DNA from: Excoecaria cochinchinensis
Lineage: Eukaryota; Streptophyta; Magnoliopsida; Malpighiales; Euphorbiaceae
NCBI GenBank assembly: GCA_947683425.1
Contig: CANTUQ010000031.1
Coordinates: forward strand, 8,505,001-8,569,000
Direction: 5' to 3'
DNA length: 64,000 nucleotides
Made by a program: the position numbers and the translations under genes
Shown here: positions 9,841 to 22,004 of the stretch, one piece after another
Layout of the letters: each line of letters opens with the position of its first letter
Position numbering within the stretch: position 1 is the stretch's first letter
Notes under the pieces: model-generated
What the model was told of the DNA's origin: nothing
Database searches by the model: none
The model's input: the letters and a program-made list of their open reading frames with translations, nothing else

Positions 9841-12812
9841 AGGGATTATAAATGTTTGAGAAAAGGATGTGAGGCTTTCTTAGCCCTTGTGTTGGATTCG
9901 AAGAGAGAACAAGTGAGAATTCAGGATATTCCTGTAGTGAGAGAATTTCCTGATGTGTTTCCAGAAGAGTTAGCTTGTGTACCGCCAATAAGGGAAGTAG
10001 AGTTGTCAATTGATATTGTGCTTAGTACAGCACCTGTGTCTAAGGCACCCTATCGGATTGCTCTTATAGATTTGAAGGAATTAAAGACTCAGTTACAAGA
10101 GTTGTTGGATAGGGGTTTCATAAGACTAAGTGTGTCACCATTTGGAGCACTAGTGCTATTTGTAAAGAAGAAAGATGGGACTATGAGGATGTGTATTGAT
10201 TACAGACAGTTGAATAAGGCGACAGTAAAGAATAGATATTTGTTTCCCAGAATTAAGGATTTATTTGACCAGTTAAAGGGAGCTGGTGTGTTTTCTAAGA
10301 TCGATTTGTGATCTAGTTACTATCAGCTGCAAGTGAAAAAAGGAGGATATACCTATGACTTCATTTAGGACTCGGTATGGCCATTACAAATTTATAGTAA
10401 TGCCATTCGGGTTGACCAATGCGCTTGTTGCATTCATGGATCTGATGAATAGAGAGTTCAGGTCATATTTGGATAAGTTTGTAGTGGTATTCATTTATGA
10501 TATATTGGTATATTCAAAGAATGTGAAAGAGCATGTGCAGCATTTAAGAACGGTGCTTCAGACTTTGAAGGAGCATTAGCTATATGTGAAGCTAAGTAAG
10601 TGTGAAGAAGTGCCTTTTCTGGGTCACATAGTCTCTTTTGAGGGTATTAAGGTTTATCCAGCTAAGATAATAGCAGTGGTGAATTGGAAACCACCCAGAA
10701 ATGTACCTAAGGTATGAAGTTTCTTTGGTTCAGTGGGGTATTACCGCCGCTTTGTGAAGGGATTCTCAGTAATTGCTTCTTCACTTACTAAGTTAATTCG
10801 TAAGGGGGTTAGGTTTGAGTGGTCTGATAAGTGCCAAGCCAGTTTTGAGCAATTGAAGAGGATATTAGTTGAGGCACTAATCCTAACTCAACCTATTTCA
10901 GGTAAGGATACGTATAGCGATGCTTCTAGGGTAGGATTGGGGTGTGTAATGATGCTGGATGGCAAAGTGATAGCCTATCCTTCAAGGCAACTGAAGTCAC
11001 ATGAGCAAAACTACTCAACTCATGATTTGGTATTGGCTGCAGTAGTGTTTGCCTTAAAGATTTGGCAACATTACTTCTATGGTGAAAAGTTTAAGATCTT
11101 TACTGATCATAATAGTCTCAAGTATCTGCTCACTCAGAAAGAGTTAAACTTGAGACAGAAAAGGTGGCTGGAATTGTTCAAAGATTATAACTGCATTGTG
11201 GATTACCATCCGGGTGAAGCCAATGTGGTGGCGAATGCTTTGAGTAGGAAGTTTGTTTCAGCCTTGTTATTACAAAGAGTTTAGTGGAGATTTGATTCAG
11301 ATGGTGCTTTAGTGTCACAGTTGAAAGCAAGGCCGATTTTGAAGGATGAGTTAGTGAATGCACAAAAAGGTGATACCAAGTTTGAACAGATTCTGCAGTC
11401 AGTCAAAAATGGAGACAAGACTGACTATTCAGTGAATGAAGAGGGTGAGTTGTGCTACTAAGGTAGGTTATGTGTAGCGAGTAGTAAAGAATTAAGAAAG
11501 AGGCTTTTGCATAAAGTGCAAAATACGATTTTCACTATGCATCTAGGTGATAATAAGATGTATCAGGACTTAAAGCAGTTCTATTAGTGGCCTGGTATGA
11601 AAAGGGACATCATAGAGTATGTTTCTAAGTGTTTAACCTGCCAGCAAGTGAAAACGAAACATCAGGCTCCACATGGTTTGTTGAATCCCATTCTAGTTCC
11701 ACAATCGAAATGGGACAACATTACTATTGACTTTGTCTCGAGATTGCCAATGACATCGAGACAGCATGATTCCGTGTGGGTAATAGTGGATCGGTTTTCT
11801 AAGTCAGCTCACTTTATACCGATTTGACTAGGTTACTCCATGAATCGATTGGCTGAGTTGTATGTGAAGGAGATTGTCATATTGCATGGTATTCCCTTGT
11901 CCATTATTTCAGATAGAGATCCGAGATTCACTTCAAAGTTCTGGAAGGGTTTGCAAGCTGCTTTGGGTACCAAATTGAACTTCAGTACATCATTCCACCC
12001 GCAGACCGATGGACAGTCTGAAAGGGTAATTCAGGTATTGGAAGACTTGCTCCAGGCATGTATATTAGATTTCTCAAAGAGCTGGGATCAGTATATTCCA
12101 TTGATGGAGTTTGCTTACAATAATGGTTATCGGGCGAGAATTAGAATGGCACCATTTGAAGTCTTGTATGGCAGAAAGTGTCGAACTCCGGTATGCTGAA
12201 CAGAATTGACTGAACATAAGGCCATTGGTTCTAATTTGGTGAAGGATACTGAGGAGAAAGCAAAGATAGTTCAGCAGCGATTGAAGGCCGCAAGTGATAG
12301 GCAGAAACCGTATGCGGATCTAAAGAGAAAAGACATTGAGTTTGAGGTGGGTGATAAACTATTTCTAAAAGTGTCTCCTTGGAGAAAGGTTTTAAGGTTC
12401 GGTAAAAAGGGAAAGTTGAGTTCGGGGTTCATTGGTCCATATGAGGTATTGGAAAGAGTGGGATCCGTAGCTTATCGGTTAGCGTGGGATCCAGTTTTGG
12501 CTAAGATTTGCCTCCAGCTTTGTCTAAGCTTCATGATGCTTTCCGTGTATCAATGCTTCGGAGATATCGTTTAGACGTATCCCATATTATTCTAGTGCAA
12601 TATGTGCAGGTGCAATCAAATTTTTCCTATGATGAGAAGCCCAAAGCAATTCTGGCAAAAGAAGTAAAGCATCTTTGAAACAAGCAAGTTCCATTGGTTA
12701 AATTGCTTTGGCAACATCACGGGATTGAAGAGGCAAAATGGGAACCGGAGCAGCTATGCGAGAACAGTATCCACAGCTATTTGATACAGGTATGAATTCA
12801 CAGACGAAATTC
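9841..12812 (+). pseudogene. pol of D: RT, RNase H, integrase, chromodomain, heavily broken
   Basis: RT starts around 9940 (REFPDVFPEEL) with FVKKKDGTMRMCIDYRQLNK at about 10160-10220. A TGA at 10309 and a frameshift before 10355 break it. The catalytic FIDDIL reads FIYDIL (first Asp to Tyr, codon 10496). RNase H spans about 10730-11250. Integrase has its CxxC zinc part at 11620-11645, the SDRDPRF region at about 11910 and GQSERVIQV at about 12015. The chromodomain is at about 12620-12760. Stops or shifts also occur near 10580, 10715, 11283, 11460, 11587, 11825, 12198 and 12573. Closest relative here is element E. Dead copy, more decayed than E. Confidence 0.85.
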
Positions 12813-12830
12813 TTATTAGGAGGGGAGAGT
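12794..12830 (+). other. 3' hairpin remnant and polypurine tract of D
   Basis: GAATTCACAGACGAAATTC is a decayed form of the conserved AATTTCG/CGAAATT inverted repeat. TAGGAGGGGAGAGT follows and abuts the LTR; it would prime plus-strand DNA. Confidence 0.7.
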
Positions 12831-13598
12831 TGTAACAGCCTGAATTATACCTTAGTAGCAATATTGGTCTTATTGGGGTAACTGGGCAGATTTAAATTGA
12901 AGTTTACTAAATTTCGGATTTGAGTGTAATTGGAATGAGGACTCAATTGAACAAACAAAATAAGTTTTAGTGGCCTTATTGTAAAAGTGCATGATTAAGA
13001 TTAGTGAAAGATTAATTAGTTGATGATTGTGATTAAGTCAACAAAATCTGATTTTGTGTGTGTGTTAGTGGAAATCTGGGTCTCCCTCATAGGTTGTGCC
13101 ACCTTATCTTTAGACATGCAATATAAGTGACTTGAGGAGAGAGAAAACCCATCTTTGCATGTGGATCGGCTGCTCCTTTCTCTTCATTCTCTTCTTCTTC
13201 CTTTCCCTCTTTCTTTAGTCAATTTACCATAATTTCTGCTAGTTTAAGTCTTGAAGTGTTGCATGTGTAGTGTTCATCTCATCTAGGTAAGCTAAGTGGT
13301 TTATTTGGTTCTCCTTTTCCTACTCCATTTTGTTTTCGTATTTTTATGGATGTGGTAATTGATCAATTGTGGTTCCAATTCTTGAAATTGGACTATGTTT
13401 GTAGTTGCGGAATCAAGGAAAGCCAAAGGGAAGGCAAAGATTGGTGAACCAAGTGCAAAGTGATCTTAAGAGGACCTTAGGAGAGGAGGTTGGGAACACT
13501 TTTCACTGTATTGTTTGATGTGTATGAATATTTTGATGCATTGATTAAATTATGTGTTTTTGTGAATTGAATAGAAGTAATGAATTGATGTGTTGTTT
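12831..13598 (+). repeat. 3' LTR of D, piece 1
   Basis: From TGTAACAGCC to the TSD base before element E. Holds the donor-like TCTAGGTAAGC with GT at 13287-13288, 456 bp in. No ORF of note. Confidence 0.75.
13283..13293 (+). promoter_or_regulatory. splice donor-like site, LTR D
   Basis: CTAGGTAAGCT lies 456 bp from the LTR start, at the offset conserved in C (453), K (455) and H (458). Confidence 0.55.
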
Positions 13599-13928
13599 TG
13601 TGACGCCCTTTCCCCACGTCAGACTAGCTTAGCTAATCTTAGTTAGGGAAGGTCGTACACACACACAGAACACACACATAACCTTATGAAAACCTAAAAC
13701 AAAAAGTTTCCATCTCATACGATTATACATCATACATACTTATACCATTATTTCGTTACCATTCTTAGTTATCTCATTATTACATGCCTTTACATATCCA
13801 GTAGACATATTAAATATACAAAAGGCTTAAACAAAATTCCCAAGTAATAGATTCCAAAACCTACACCAACTACTTCCTATTGTTGACCGTTGATATGCGG
13901 GCGCGTCCTCCGATCACCTCTTGTCCGT

Positions 13929-13977
13929 ACCTGCACGGATTAGAGTAAACCCGTACTAGGCGATAACGTTTAGTGGC
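13929..13977 (-). other. double stem-loop motif, copy 2 (3' LTR of E)
   Basis: A CTAGGCG/CGTTTAG version carrying point changes relative to the intact CTAAGCGATAACGCTTAG of the other LTR. It is 330 bp from the LTR end. Confidence 0.65.
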
Positions 13978-14210
13978 GAACAAATATAACAAGTAATTTA
14001 TCACACTCATATGGTTATCACACATTGCATGCTAACAATCGTGCTTAATTAAGAATCATTTCATCCAATTCCGTTCCATGCATAACATGGTTCAATACTA
14101 TACTCAATCATAAAGCAACTATCACATATTCACGTATTCACATTGCATACTATATTGTATCACAATCATTTCCACTTATTAATTAGTTAGGCAGCCTGCA
14201 ATCCAAATAC

Positions 14211-14420
14211 GCGGATAACGGGTATCGCATTGGTACCTCTCAGGTACTAGAATCTCATTGAGATTACACTTACGCATTGGTGCCCTTAGGTACAAAATAT
14301 CAATCCACTTATAATAAAATCCAGCAAGGATTATTCGCATTGTTTTCGCATTGTGATTCCCATGGAATCAGACATATTTAACGCAAAGGGCTGCAGCACT
14401 TGACCCTATAGGCATGCCTA
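14211..14420 (-). other. hairpin ladder and palindrome, 3' LTR of E
   Basis: Short inverted repeats in series: GGTACCTCTCAGGTAC, ATCTCATTGAGAT, GTGCCCTTAGGTAC and GATTCCCATGGAATC, ending with the perfect TAGGCATGCCTA beside CTATCCAC. Confidence 0.6.
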
Positions 14421-14762
14421 ACTATCCACTACTTGACTCACAGGCTTAAGTTGTTAATCATATTATTCATTTCACATTGATCACTTTTCATATCACATAT
14501 GACGTTAACCAACATCACATTCATTTTACACATTCGCATTAGCACATAGCTACTCATTTCACTTGCATACTCATTGTGTTTCCAAACTCATTCTTTATAG
14601 TTAATGATCACATGTTTGCTTGCATTCAAGAATCATGTAGTATGCAAATGTACATTACTTAATACACACATAATACTTACTCATAATGTCCTTCATTTCA
14701 GCTTAAAGCCTTGCCATTTGAAGTCCAAACACATTAGGGTTATATTGCCAAAACAGGGTAGG

Positions 14763-15087
14763 TCACGGTCACAACCAATTTGGTTGTCACCGTGACATGT
14801 TGAAGTCCAAAACAGAATGCAAACTGAGGACAGGTCACGGTCATAATCAATTTGATTGCCACCGTGACATGTTCCCAATTCTCGGCAGAATGCTACTTGA
14901 GGGTATGTCACGGTCACAATCAATTTGATTGTCACCGTGACATATCAGATTTTGCAGGGCAAAATGCTTCCTTGGGTACCTCACGGTCACAACCGTTTTG
15001 GTTGTCACCGTGATATACCCAATTCAACTAGGCAGAACAGAATTCCAGCATACCTCACAGTCACAATCAATTTGATTGTCACCGTGA
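14763..15087 (-). repeat. five-unit palindrome array, 3' LTR of E
   Basis: Five 33-nt inverted repeats start at 14763, 14835, 14908, 14981 and 15055 (period 72-74 bp), each of the form TCACGGTCACAACC..GGTTGTCACCGTGA with one central mismatch. The spacers are related to each other and to those of the F array. Confidence 0.9.
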
Positions 15088-15650
15088 CCCATGCAAGGTT
15101 TCTCCAATTCCCCATTCAATTCCCATTTCCTTTCAAGGACTTCCAACCCATTTTCCTTTTTAACAAATTAACCCAATTCATCAACCACATACCCAATTAG
15201 CACATACCTGATTTCCATCTTCACATTGGCATTCACTCATAGCATAAATCATAATCATATTCATTATACACATAGCATACAAATTCTCAAACAACATCTT
15301 CACAAAGCCTATCTCCACATCCAATATTAAACCTAGCCATACAATTTTATGCTCAAGGCCATTACTTCTCATATACACATAATTCATACCAAATTCCTTT
15401 TCAAGCAACACAATTTCAACAATTTTACAACTAGGGTTTGTTCCCAAACCTTGTCGCCTTAGCTCCTAATCTCGACGAACGCTCGGCTCTCCGATTACAG
15501 CTTTCCCTTTATCCTTCTTCAATTCTTCAGCTAACAAAGCCAGTTCAATTCCATAATTGAACATAATCCATCAATTCTCATTCCAATACCAAATCAAAAC
15601 CAAGAAGAAGAAGAGTAGAAGATGAGAATAAGCATTCATAATCACTTACC

Positions 15651-15661
15651 TCTTAAGTTCA
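15651..15661 (-). promoter_or_regulatory. splice donor-like site, 3' LTR of E
   Basis: Minus-strand AGAGGTAAGTG, an excellent donor consensus, in a context identical to the 5' LTR copy. Confidence 0.5.
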
Positions 15662-16120
15662 ACAACTTAATTCTTGAGCAACTTAACAACTTGAACTTCT
15701 TAACAATTATGCAATTTGATTTAGAAACCTAAAGACTACTCTCACGCAATAGGAGGTAGAAACACAAAAAATGACTCAATTTTCACAAATGGGTCATTTC
15801 TCTACCTCAAGGTCACTTGCATGCAAAAGATGGAGGTGGCACACTCACAAGGAGCCACACAGATTCAACTTCAATTTCTTCCTCCCACTAACTGATTTCT
15901 TACATTATGTTATTCTTAATTAATCCATCATTAGGTAACCTAATCAGCCCCTTAAACCATTCCTAACTTAATCTCATATATATACTAATTAGCCACTAAA
16001 CTATCCTCTCAACTTTCAATCAAGTCCTGTCTTCATTCCAATTTAGTCCAAGCCACACATTCAATTCACACACATGCCAATTCAGATTAATTCTTTTAGG
16101 GTACATGTCCGGCCATGACA

Positions 16121-16156
16121 ACTCCCCCTCCTTAAAGAATTTCGTCCCCGAAATTC
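16121..16156 (-). other. polypurine tract and 3' hairpin of E
   Basis: Minus strand shows AAGGAGGGGGAGT abutting the LTR. It is preceded by GAATTTCGGGGACGAAATTC, a perfect 8-bp-arm inverted repeat at the pol stop, read in the frame MNFGDEIL. Confidence 0.85.
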
Positions 16157-19100
16157 ATACTTGTGATAAACAACTGCGGGTGTTGCTCTCGCATAGCCGC
16201 TTCCCGCTCCCATGTTGTTTCCTCAACACCATGATGCTGCCAGAGCACTTTCACAAGTGGTATCTACTTATTCCGAAGCTGTCTCACCTCCCTTGCTAGT
16301 ATCGCTTTTGGCTTCTCATCATAGGTGAAGTCTGGCTGTACTTCCACCTCTTGCACAGATAATAGATGAGATTCATCCGACCTGTATCTTCTCAACATGG
16401 ACACATGAAACACATCATGAAGCTTGATTAACGCCGGAGGCAAAGCCAATCGATATGCTACAGAGCCCACTCTTTCCAGGACTTCATATGGTCCAATAAA
16501 CCTCGGACTCAGTTTTCCTTTCTTGCCAAATCTCAGTACCTTCCTCTAAGGAGATACTTTTAAAAACACTTTGTCACCCATTTCAAATTCAACATCTCTT
16601 CGCTTCAAATTCGCATAGGACTTCTGTCTATCACTAGCTGCCTTTAATCTTTGCTGAATAAGTCTTGCTTTCTCTTCAGTATCACGAACCAAATCTGGCC
16701 CAACAATTCTGTGCTCATTCAATTCCATCCAGCAAATTGGTGTACGACATTTCCTTCCGTACAAAGCTTCATACGGTGCCATGCCAATACTAGTCTGATA
16801 ATTGTTGTTATAAGCATATTCCATAAGTGGAAGATACTTATCCCAACTCTTAGAGAAATCTAATACACACGCTCGCATCAAAGCATCCAGAACCTGGATA
16901 ATTCTTTCCGATTGTCCATCAGTTTGCAGATGGAAAGCAGTACTGAAGTTCAATTTCGTACCCAAGGCAACTTGCAGACTCTTCCAAAACATAGAAGTAA
17001 ATTTGGGATCCCTATCAGAGACAATAGATAAGGGTACTCCGTGCAACCGAACAATCTCTCTCGCATACAATTCTGCCAACCTTTCCATGGAGTAATTCAT
17101 CCGAACTGGTATAAAATGAGCCGATTTCGAGAACTTGTCCACAATAACCCATACTGCATCTTGCTGTCTTGAGGTCAGAGGCAATCCAGAAACAAAATCC
17201 ATTGTGATGTTATCCCATTTCCATTGTGGAATAGGGAGTGGATTCAACATTCCTTGTGGGACTTGATGTTCTGCCTTAACTTGCTGACATACCAAGCACT
17301 TGGACACATACTCCACTATATCTTTCTTCAAACCGGGCCACCAATACAACTGTTTCAAATCCTGGTACATCTTGTTTCCACCTGGATGCATAGTGAAAAC
17401 TGTATTATGGGCTTCATGCATCAATCGTTTCTTCAATTCTTTATCATCTACCACACATATCCTGTTCTTATGTAACAACACTCCATGCTCATTCACTAAA
17501 TAATCAGTCTTGTCACTAGTACTGACGGACTGCAAAATCTGTTGTAACCTTGCATCATTCCTCTGTACATCTATTAATTCATCTTTCAAGATCGGTCTCG
17601 CTTTCAACTGTGCAAGCAAGGCTCCATCTGCAGAGATTCTCCATCTAATCTGCTTCAACTGTAGTACTGAAATAGATTTCCTGCTCAATGCATCCGCCAC
17701 TACATTAACTTTTCCCGGGTGATAGTCCACAATACAATCATAATCTTTAAACAGCTCGAGCCATCTTCGCTGTCTCAGATTCAATTCTTTCTGAGTAAGC
17801 AGATATTTAAAACTCTTGTGATCGGTGTAAATTCTACACTTCTCACCATACAAGTAATGTCGCCAAATCTTTAAAACGAACACTACTGCCGCCAATTCCA
17901 AGTCATGAGTTGGATAATTCTGCTCATGCGGTTTCAATTGCCTTGATGCATACGCTACCACCTTTCCATCTTGCATCAATACACAACCCAACCCTATACC
18001 TGAGGCATCGGTGTACAAAACATACTCTTTACCAGTCATAGGCTGTGTAAGAATCGGTGCTTCGACCAGCATCCTCTTTAACTTGTCAAAACTCTGCTGA
18101 CACTTTTCTGACCATTCATACTTAACTCCCTTTCGCAATAACCTTGTCAGTGGAGAAGCTAACACCGAGAACCCTTTCATAAACCTCCTATAGTATCCAG
18201 GCAACCACAAGAAACTACGAATTTCAAGCACGTTCTTAGGTGGCTTCCAATTCACAATCGCTTCTATTTTAGCCGGATCCACTTTAATACCTTCAGAAGA
18301 TATCACATGACCCAGAAAAGATACCTCTCGCAACCAAAACTCGCATTTACACAATTTGGCATACAGCTGATGCTCCCGCAACATCTGAAGCACAATTCTC
18401 AAATGCTGCTCACGCTCCGTCTCATTCCTTGAATAAACCATAATATCATTTGTAAACACTACAACAAATTGATCCAAATACGGTCTAAACACCCAATTCA
18501 TCAAATCCATAAATGCAGCAGGCGCATTAGTCAACCCAAAAGGCATCACCAGAAACTCATAATGCCCATATCGGGTTCTAAATGCAGTTTTAGGTATATC
18601 TTCTTTCTTTACTTGCAATTGATAGTACCCAGAATGCAAATCAATCTTTGAGAACACACCTGCTCCTCTTAACTGATCAAACAAGTCCTCAATTCACGGT
18701 AGAGGGTACCGGTTCCTTACTGTCACTTGGTTTAGCTGCCGATAGTCAATACACATTCGCATTGTGCCATCCTTCTTCTTTATAAATAAGACCGGTGCTC
18801 CCCAAGGAGACATACTAGGTCTAATGAACCCCCAATCTAGTAATTCTTGCAACTGTGACTTTAAGTCCTTCAATTCAGTCAGGGCCATCCTGTAGGGTGC
18901 TTTAGACACCGGCGCTGATCCAGATACAACCTCGATGGACAATTCCACCTCTCTTACTGGTGGTACACCACTCAATTCTTCAGGGAACACATCAGAGAAC
19001 TCTCTTACCACAGGTATATCCTGTACTTTCACATGTTCCCTCTTACTGTCCAACACCAAAGCCAGGTATGCTTCACACCCCTTCCTCATGCATCGATACG

Positions 19101-19640
19101 CTTGCATAGCTGAAACCACATTCACAAGGGAATTCGCACCGACTCCCCTTACTAACACTTTATTACCCTTACCATTACTGAGTATTACAATCTTTCTTTT
19201 ACACTTAACCACTGCATTGTACTTAGTCAGCCAATCCATTCCCAGTATTACATCAAATTCATCAAAAGGCAACTCGATTAAATCCACTGGGAACACACTA
19301 CCCTGAACTTCTAGTGCACAATCCCTATACACCTTATTCACATTCACACTATTTCCCAAAGGACTAGATACACATATATCATATTTTAAACATTTTGCTT
19401 TAGGCATCCTTTCACTTATCTTTTTAGTACACACATAAGAATGAGTTGAACCAAGGTCTATAAGTGCAAACATTTCCACATCATAGAGTAGAAAAGTACC
19501 TGCTATCACCTCAGGCGCATCTTGATCCTCTCGTGCCTTCATTGCATAAGCCCGCACTGGCACCGCATTAGGCCTATCCACAATCTCAGAATCTGCTACA
19601 CCTCTAGACTGGTTACCTCTGCCACGTCCTCTTCCTCTTC
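16135..19640 (-). pseudogene. pol of E: protease, RT, RNase H, integrase, chromodomain
   Basis: Aspartic protease has D-L-GSTHSY with its catalytic Asp at about 19458. RT follows (FIKKKDGTMRMCIDYRQLNQ at about 18770). The RT catalytic FIDDIL reads FTNDIM, the first Asp being Asn (about 18450), so RT should be inactive. RNase H includes the YTDAS motif at about 18010. Integrase has its HHCC part at about 17425-17270, SDRDPKF at about 17030 and GQSERIIQV at about 16905. The chromodomain at about 16330-16180 ends in WEREAAMREQHPQLF-like sequence. TGA at about 18692 replaces the Arg of PLPRIEDLF (CGA to TGA), and TAG at about 16547 replaces the Trp of SPWRKVLRF. Otherwise open for 411 and 712 codons, the best preserved pol in the window. 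Confidence 0.9.
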
Positions 19641-19707
19641 CTCTATTAGCAGAAGGCAAATTTGAACCACCCCTACTCTGCTCTTGCTGATTTCCTATCG
19701 TCTCATA

Positions 19708-20727
19708 AGCATTTGGGCAGTTAGCAAGGAAATGCTCAGTGCTACCACATCTAAAGCAAGCACCCGTCACTCTCCAGCATTCTCCTCTATGCTTCTTACC
19801 ACAGTGAGGACACTCATGTACCTCGCTCCTATTACTAGATGCTCCTCTTCTAGAACTAGATGCTATAAGAGCGCCACGCTTCCTACCTCTTGTTGCAGAA
19901 CTGAGCACTGATTCTGCAGGTGGTGCCATAGGAGAATCTATTGATCTTTTACCCGCGTGAGAACGACCTCTATTTGCATTTCTCCTCTATAACCTGTCTC
20001 GCTGAGCTCCCAAGGATCTCTCAGCTCTCATTGCTGCCTGAACTATCCGGTAATAACTCACATTCTGTTCAGTAGTCAGTGAAACCAACAATGCCTTGAT
20101 TTCCTCATGCAATCCTTCTTCAAACTGCTGACATCGAAACTCCACAGTCAAGACATCTTTCGGCGCATACTAGCTCAAATGACAGAATTCCTTCTCATAA
20201 TCCGCCACTGTCATAGATCTCTGTCTTAGATTAAAAAACTGCTTCCAGTTGGCCTCTTTGTGAGCTTTTGTCACAAACTTATTTCTGAACTCCTTTTCAA
20301 AGAACTCCCAAGTAATAGGATCAGGAAGCATCGAATTCTGCAGGACTAGCTTCCACCAGTCGTATGCTGCTCCCTGAAGCAGCGGCACCACACACTCCAC
20401 TTGTTGCCCCAAAGGACACTTGATCTCTCCTAATATCCTCTGTACCTTTTCCAGCCAATATTCTGCCTTTTCAGACTCATCCAAACTAGTACCATGGAAT
20501 TCTTCAGCCCCATGTTTTCTCAAGGTTTCCAATGGTGCTTGTGGTGCAGTCATGCGTTCCATAACCCTTGCCATATCTAACGACATCTTCATTAGGGCTT
20601 CCATAGGACCCTCTGGAATAATATTCCCAAAGCTAGCTGGCCGAGACTGACAAGACCCCATTGCCTCTACTTCTCGAGGATTCACACTTTCAGCGGTCTC
20701 CTCTCTAGTATTGCGATCAGGATCCAT
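19708..20727 (-). pseudogene. gag of E with two nonsense codons
   Basis: Gag precursor starting MDPDRNTREET at ATG 20727, six bases after a TATAG acceptor-like sequence. The capsid region runs from KHGAEEFHGTSLDESEKAEY through LLQGAAYDWWKL to MTVADYEKEFCHLS. TAG at about 20172 follows HLS, and a second TAG is at about 19990. The nucleocapsid has a first Cys/His cluster (CPHCGKKHRGEC) and then a CX2CX4HX4C zinc knuckle, CFRCGSTEHFLANC, at 19758-19717, followed by a GRGRGRGRG basic stretch. Gag and pol seem to lie in one frame, as in related chromoviruses. Closest relative in the window is the gag of G. Confidence 0.85.
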
Positions 20728-20752
20728 CGTTAACTATACAGAGTACACAAGG
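20728..20752 (-). promoter_or_regulatory. predicted splice acceptor before gag of E
   Basis: Minus-strand CCTTGTGTACTCTGTATAG has AG at 20735-20734, six bases before the gag ATG. It would pair with the AGAGGTAAGTG donor in the 5' LTR. Confidence 0.55.
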
Positions 20753-20823
20753 ACATTCGCATTAGGTCAACAATACTAAACACAATCTAGCTACCCAATC
20801 TCCCAGAAAAGACTAAACCTAAA

Positions 20824-20835
20824 GCTCTGATACCA
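20824..20835 (-). other. primer-binding site of E (tRNA-iMet)
   Basis: Minus-strand TGGTATCAGAGC, an exact match to the initiator-Met tRNA complement, five bases from the LTR. Confidence 0.95.
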
Positions 20836-21170
20836 CAACTTGTGACGCCCTTTTCCCACGTCAGACTAGCTTAGCTAATCTTAGCTAGAGAAGGTCGTAC
20901 ACACACACAGAACACACGCATAACCTTATGAAAACCTAAAATAAAAAGTTTCCATCTCATACAATTATACATCATACATACTTATACCATTGTTTCGTTA
21001 CCATTCTTAGTTATCTCATTATTACATGCCTTTATATATCCGGTACACATATTAAATATACAAAAGGCTTAAACAAAATTCCAAAGTAATAGATCCCAAA
21101 ACCTACACCAACTACTTCCTCTTGTTAACCATTGATATGCGGGCACGTCCTCCGATCACCTCTTGTCCGT

Positions 21171-21220
21171 ACCTGCACGGATTAGAGTAAACCCGTACTA
21201 AGCGATAACGCTTAGTGGGG
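21171..21220 (-). other. double stem-loop motif, copy 3 (5' LTR of E)
   Basis: Intact CTAAGCGATAACGCTTAG (7-bp arms, ATAA loop) beside a CACGG/CCGT pair, 330 bp from the LTR end. Confidence 0.7.
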
Positions 21221-21454
21221 AACACATATAACAAGTAATTTATCACACTCATATGGTTATCACACATTGCATGTTAACAATCGTGCTAAATTAAGAATCA
21301 TTTCATCCAATTCCGTTCCATGCATAACATGGTTCAATACTATATTCAATCATAAAGCAACTATCACATATTCACGTATTCACATCACATACTATATTGC
21401 ATCACAATCATTTCCACTTATTAATTAGTTAGGCAGCCTGCAATCCAAAGACGC

Positions 21455-21662
21455 GGATAACGGGTATCGCATTGGTACCTCTCAGGTACTAGAATCTCAT
21501 TGAGATTACACTTACGCATTGGTGCCCTCAGGTACAAAATATCAATCCACTTATAATAAAATCCAGCAAGGATTATTCGCATTGTTTTCGCATTGTGATT
21601 CCCATGGAATCAGACATATTTAACGCAAAGGGCTGCAGCACTTGACCCTATAGGCATGCCTA
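21455..21662 (-). other. hairpin ladder and palindrome, 5' LTR of E
   Basis: Same inverted repeats as the left copy; ends at TAGGCATGCCTA (21651-21662). Confidence 0.6.
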
Positions 21663-22004
21663 ACTATCCACTACTTGACTCACAGGCTTAAGTTGTTAAT
21701 CATATTATTCATTTCACATTGATCACTTTTCATATCACATATGACGTTAACCAACATCACATTCATTTTACACATTCGCATTAGCACATAGCTACTCATT
21801 TCACTTGCATACTCATTGTGTTTCCAAACTCATTCTTTATAGTTAATGATCACATGTTTGCTTGCATTCAAGAATCATGTAGTATGCAAATGTACATTAC
21901 TTAATACACACATAATACTTACTCATAATGTCCTTCATTTCAGCTTAAAGCCTTGCCATTTGAAGTCCAAACACATTAGGGTTATATTGCCAAAATAGGG
22001 TAGG

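Larger units (their letters stand above)
13599..16120 (-). repeat. 3' LTR of element E
   Basis: Plus-strand ends are TGTGACGCCC and GGCCATGACA. Holds the double stem-loop, hairpin ladder, five-unit palindrome array and splice donor-like sequence at the same offsets as its partner. No gene inside; the reading frames at 14693-15447 are through the repeats. Confidence 0.95.

Noticed and set aside
14763..15087. CRISPR-like regularly spaced palindromic repeats
   Set aside because: Spacers are homologous to one another, there are no cas genes, and the array lies in both LTRs of a plant retrotransposon.
14693..15447. Overlapping ORFs with repeated CHGDNQI/DRD peptides
   Set aside because: Products of the palindrome array on both strands; no start context, and frames are not kept between units.
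20824..20835. Possible tRNA-Met gene remnant at TGGTATCAGAGC
   Set aside because: Only the 12-base primer match is present, at the expected place after an LTR; no cloverleaf.
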